Below, in pieces: positions 60,942 to 64,000 of a stretch of DNA of 64,000 nt (positions are counted from its first letter, which is position 1; every line of letters begins with the position of its first letter). A program made the position numbers and the translations under genes. Source of the DNA: Calditrichota bacterium (lineage in GTDB: Bacteria; Zhuqueibacterota; Zhuqueibacteria; Zhuqueibacterales; Geothermadaptataceae). A model generated the notes under the pieces. It saw only the letters and a program-made list of their open reading frames with translations. It was not told the origin of the DNA and made no database searches. Location of the stretch: contig QQUE01000004.1 in assembly GCA_008501765.1 (NCBI GenBank), forward strand, positions 62,001 through 126,000. Direction: 5' to 3'.

Positions 60942-62237
60942 TTACACCACCGCTGCCGCTGGTTTGAGTTCATCGATATTCGCTCTGATTTTTGTGATGG
61001 CTTCGGCGATTTGATCCATACTTTTTTGATTGCCCATCAACACGAGATGATGAAAACACACGGCGTGATCAGCGAAAACCTTTTCGCAAACGGGTAATTT
61101 TGTATGTGCTGGAGCAATATTTTGCCAATACGAAGCAGTTAATTTATGCCGGGCCGGTTTCGTATGTGGCTGATAGAGAGAGCACATAGTGAGTGGCTCA
61201 TAACAGGATTCGATATTGCAGCCCAGCTCCGCCATCAAAGCTTCGCGAAATGTGCTCGCAGGCAGACCGCCGAATTCATCTCCGTAATAGCGAAAAGAGT
61301 AATTGAAAAACGCCTTGCGGGTTTCCCGCGGATCGTGGAACATCGGTTCGATGCCCGGAATATCTTTAATCAAATTATTCAGATACATCGCGTTTTTCTC
61401 CCGAACAGCATTTTGTTCATCCAGTCTTTTTAACGCCTCGAGCAATAAAGCTGCCTGAAAATCTGTGATGCGAAAATTGCCGGACTGAATAAAATTGCCG
61501 TCATCATCGTACACACCGGCTCCTTTATCCTGCTCTTCCCCGCCCTGTTCGGGTCGGCGACCGCAATTTCGCAGCGCATCCAATTTTTCCCATAATTCAT
61601 CCGAGCTCGTCGTTAACGAACCGCCTTCACCAGCCGTCAACAATTTTGAAAGCTGATAACTGAAGCTGCCAATATCACCAATTGAGCCTGCTTTTTTGCC
61701 GTTCCACTCGCCGCCGTGTTTGTGGGCGCAGTCCTCGATGACATACAATCCGTGTTCTTTCGCAATCGCCAAAATACTGTCCATGTCTGCCATGCAGCCG
61801 TAAAGATGCACGGGAATGATGGCTTTGGTCGCCGGGGTGATTTTTCTTCTAATATCTTCCGGATCGATACACCATGTTCTTTCATCAACATCGGCGAGCA
61901 CAGGTTGGGCGTTGACATCGAGCACAGCTGCAGCCGTTGCCTGCCATGTCAGCCCGGGAACGATGACTTCGTCGCCTAAACCGATGCCGCAGGCTTCGAG
62001 GGCGAGCTGCAACGTCACTGTTCCGTTCGCAGCGCAAATGTTGTATTTGCTGCCAATATATTTTGCATACGCTTTATTAAATTCTACTTCTTTCGGGCCG
62101 TTATAAGACCAGATGCCACTACTCAGAACTTCCATCAGTCCTGCCTCTTCGGCACTATCCCAAACCGGCCATTTCGGCCATGGCTTTTTCTTCGAATCGC
62201 GAATCGGAGATCCGCCTGTGATTGCTAATGTATTCAT
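60942..62237 (-). CDS. DegT/DnrJ/EryC1/StrS-family PLP aminotransferase
   Basis: 431 aa. The PLP-binding Lys is K198 in SYQLSKLLTAGEGG; D169 in IEDCAH contacts the PLP ring nitrogen; LTWQATAAAVLDVNAQPVLA and DVDERTWCIDPEDIRRKI are typical. The N-terminal SKKKPWPKWPVWDSAEEAGL and the WSYNGPKEVEF segment resemble the branch acting on keto-inositols or keto-sugars (StsC/BtrS or NtdA-like). It uses an amino donor such as glutamate or glutamine. AAAGGAG lies 9 nt upstream, and its ATG overlaps the TGA stop of the GH2 gene (ATGA). Confidence 0.92.
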   Translation of the reverse strand: MNTLAITGGSPIRDSKKKPWPKWPVWDSAEEAGLMEVLSSGIWSYNGPKEVEFNKAYAKYIGSKYNICAANGTVTLQLALEACGIGLGDEVIVPGLTWQATAAAVLDVNAQPVLADVDERTWCIDPEDIRRKITPATKAIIPVHLYGCMADMDSILAIAKEHGLYVIEDCAHKHGGEWNGKKAGSIGDIGSFSYQLSKLLTAGEGGSLTTSSDELWEKLDALRNCGRRPEQGGEEQDKGAGVYDDDGNFIQSGNFRITDFQAALLLEALKRLDEQNAVREKNAMYLNNLIKDIPGIEPMFHDPRETRKAFFNYSFRYYGDEFGGLPASTFREALMAELGCNIESCYEPLTMCSLYQPHTKPARHKLTASYWQNIAPAHTKLPVCEKVFADHAVCFHHLVLMGNQKSMDQIAEAITKIRANIDELKPAAAVV

Positions 62238-64000
62238 CGTGTGTCTCCTTTAATTAAATCTAAATTCCAGCCTGAAGCACAAACTTCAGGCCGGGCATTT
62301 CCCAAAGCGTATTTGGGAAAATCTACTTTTACATTGCGAACTTCTTCAGGTAAAAAGCTCATATAATTATCCTGCCAGTGGATCGGCAAAACGGATTCCT
62401 TTGTATCCGAATTTACAACATTGAACTCCACAAAAAAAGCAATCCATTTCGAGGCATTGGTGATTCTCATTTCTATTTCGACATGATCATCTTTTTCCAA
62501 AACTTCCTTTTGAATATGAATTTCCGCGCCGGGCAGGTTATTTAATTTTGTAAAATCAGCGAATATTTTTGTTGGGGTGTAAAATGCCCAGTCTTCGAAT
62601 TCAGCCTCATAGTCGAGAACATCCTGTTGAGCCGGGAGCCAATAAAAGTTGTGGCTTTGCAGCGAATTGTTTTTGTGCAGCAGTCGCAGATCGAGAAAAG
62701 AGAATTGCTGCGCCTCTGCCAGATTCCTTATCCGATGGGCAGGCCCTGTTTGCGGATCAAGGGCAACGCGGTCTTCAAAAATAAGTGTTGATTGCAAATC
62801 ATACTGACGGATATGCGCTACCAAATCTTTTCGGTTCTCGGCAAATTCATTGACAAAATAAATGCTTCCATCGCCGTAATTGTACACCAGATGTTGCGGT
62901 TCGCACCCTTTTTTCGCCCCAAAGAATGCACCGTTTGGCCGTAAATAATGATCGTATAATTGCCACGATGTTTTCGGCCAGGCCGCGTTGAGCATCCACT
63001 GAATAATTCCGGTAGCACGTGGATGATTCACTTGAAATGCCTCAAACATTGGCCGCATGAGCTCATAATTCAAAACCTGGGCTTTGAATGCAAAATCTTC
63101 AACCGAGTCTGCCGCACCGTATCGTTTCCTGATAGCCTCAACGATGCGATCGAGGGTGGCAAAATCGTTGCGTCCACCGTGAAAACCCCACTCTGCGCCA
63201 ATCGGCCACAGATTACCGTCAGTGAACATTTTTCGTAAACTGTCAATTGGCGGCACATTGGCGCCGGGGCAAGTTTCGGTATTGAAGCCATAGGCTCCCC
63301 CGAGATTTTTGTCTGTGTACCAGTAAATCGGCGGCGTATAAGCGTACGGTCCCAGCATTTTCAGTCCGGAGGAACCGGTGAGATCACTTTCAATCACGGA
63401 ATTGGTTATGATATTTTGATCGCTGCCCACACCGCCTGTTGAATTGAGCTGCGGCCGGGTGGTATCGTATTCCTGTAAAATGTCGATGTAGCGGGCTTCG
63501 AGATCGGGGTGGGGCACCATATCGCTGGCGAGCGACCAGCAAAAAATACTCGGATGGTTGCGCAGCCATAAAACCTGGTCCTGAAACGATTGCGCAACCA
63601 GTTCGATCTCATCCGGTTCGGTGACGCCGCCAAACCGTGCGTCGATGGGTTTGCCCAGGTATTGTTCGTGCTCCCAATGGCAGCTCCAGCCGACCATAAT
63701 CAAAATTCCATTTTGATCGCATAAATCGTATAATTTATGGTCTTTTCCCCAAAATCCTTCAAGGCGAATACAGTTCAAATTCATGTCTTTGACATAACGA
63801 ATTTGTGCTTCCAGTGAGCGATCTGAATCCATCAAAAAGAGATCGTCGGTCCAGCCTGCCCCCTTGATGAGAATTTCTTTTCCATTGATTGCAAAAACGC
63901 GGTTCCCCTCAGAATTCAGCCACGACTGAATGTCCCGCATACCAAATGTCACGATTTCGGTATCCGAAATTTCATCATCCATGCTGACGGATAAATCGAC
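62234..64000 (-). CDS. GH2 exo-beta-D-glucosaminidase-like glycoside hydrolase, 5' end outside the window
   Basis: 588 codons visible and the frame stays open to the window edge (VDLSVS precedes the Met at 63982), so the N-terminal sugar-binding and Ig domains are missing. The visible part starts at the end of the Ig domain (ISDTEIVTFGMRDIQSW) and contains the TIM barrel and C-terminal beta domains. Instead of the usual GH2 NE pair it has CWSLASDMVPHPD with Asp as acid/base (D154 counting from that Met) and YGFNTETCPG with the nucleophile Glu (E236), the pattern of the CsxA-type exo-glucosaminidase subfamily. It likely releases glucosamine or a related sugar from beta-linked chains. It is the first visible gene of an operon with the aminotransferase and oxidoreductase. 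Confidence 0.88.
   Translation of the reverse strand, partial: VDLSVSMDDEISDTEIVTFGMRDIQSWLNSEGNRVFAINGKEILIKGAGWTDDLFLMDSDRSLEAQIRYVKDMNLNCIRLEGFWGKDHKLYDLCDQNGILIMVGWSCHWEHEQYLGKPIDARFGGVTEPDEIELVAQSFQDQVLWLRNHPSIFCWSLASDMVPHPDLEARYIDILQEYDTTRPQLNSTGGVGSDQNIITNSVIESDLTGSSGLKMLGPYAYTPPIYWYTDKNLGGAYGFNTETCPGANVPPIDSLRKMFTDGNLWPIGAEWGFHGGRNDFATLDRIVEAIRKRYGAADSVEDFAFKAQVLNYELMRPMFEAFQVNHPRATGIIQWMLNAAWPKTSWQLYDHYLRPNGAFFGAKKGCEPQHLVYNYGDGSIYFVNEFAENRKDLVAHIRQYDLQSTLIFEDRVALDPQTGPAHRIRNLAEAQQFSFLDLRLLHKNNSLQSHNFYWLPAQQDVLDYEAEFEDWAFYTPTKIFADFTKLNNLPGAEIHIQKEVLEKDDHVEIEMRITNASKWIAFFVEFNVVNSDTKESVLPIHWQDNYMSFLPEEVRNVKVDFPKYALGNARPEVCASGWNLDLIKGDTR

Overview
This 64-kb chromosomal segment looks like a free-living, didermal, heterotrophic bacterium of the FCB side of the tree, most like Calditrichota/KSB1 or a relative of Ignavibacteria. 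The evidence is: secreted proteins ending in the type IX-style sorting domain (NYPNPFNPS...), PorV/PorQ-family outer-membrane proteins, SusC-like TonB receptors with a carboxypeptidase-regulatory N-domain, a GWxTD-domain protein, many SPII lipoproteins, and moderately AT-rich DNA. The phylum is inferred from protein style; no rRNA or ribosomal protein gene is present.

Layout. 0-1.4 kb: a secreted MsrA-MsrB fusion. 1.4-21.8 kb (all minus strand): a probable alpha-glucan locus. It runs lacI, a parvulin lipoprotein, a SusC-like TonB receptor, a 1185-aa secreted protein, a PorV-like porin and a secreted repeat protein with a sorting tail. Beyond a terminator follow a membrane SGNH/TPR protein and two GH13 amylases (one lipoprotein, one secreted). 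22.6-27.9 kb: a NucA/EndoG nuclease, an APC permease fused to EIIA-like and RCK-C-like domains, a NIF3 protein and a small lipoprotein. 28.5-33.4 kb (+): a protease/propeller/barrel outer-membrane protein, a GWxTD protein and a small membrane protein. 33.5-42.6 kb: glycosyltransferase; a thioredoxin-like/ECF sigma/zinc anti-sigma operon followed by trxA and an FmdB-type zinc ribbon; clpB, yidD and a U32 peptidase-like gene. 43.1-54.4 kb (+): a second TonB receptor/secreted protein/PorV cassette, followed by an IPT-propeller lipoprotein and a duplicated DUF4397-propeller protein with a sorting tail. 54.6-64 kb: coiled-coil membrane protein, Ada, a purple-acid-phosphatase-like lipoprotein, a complete IS5-family insertion sequence, and an operon of a GH2 exo-glucosaminidase-like enzyme (cut by the window end), a DegT/StrS aminotransferase and a Gfo/Idh/MocA oxidoreductase.

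Two themes stand out. First, the cassette TonB receptor - large secreted protein with a VVPNP/FlgD-like tail - PorV-like porin occurs twice, on opposite strands, suggesting a modular uptake/surface-display system. Second, the intergenic DNA is packed with small palindromic elements of at least six families. Some have terminal inverted repeats, several begin exactly at the stop codon of a host gene, and one family consists of hairpins with covarying stems that surround a decayed GIY-YIG nuclease gene. Two inverted copies of another family bracket the thioredoxin/ECF-sigma/anti-sigma operon.
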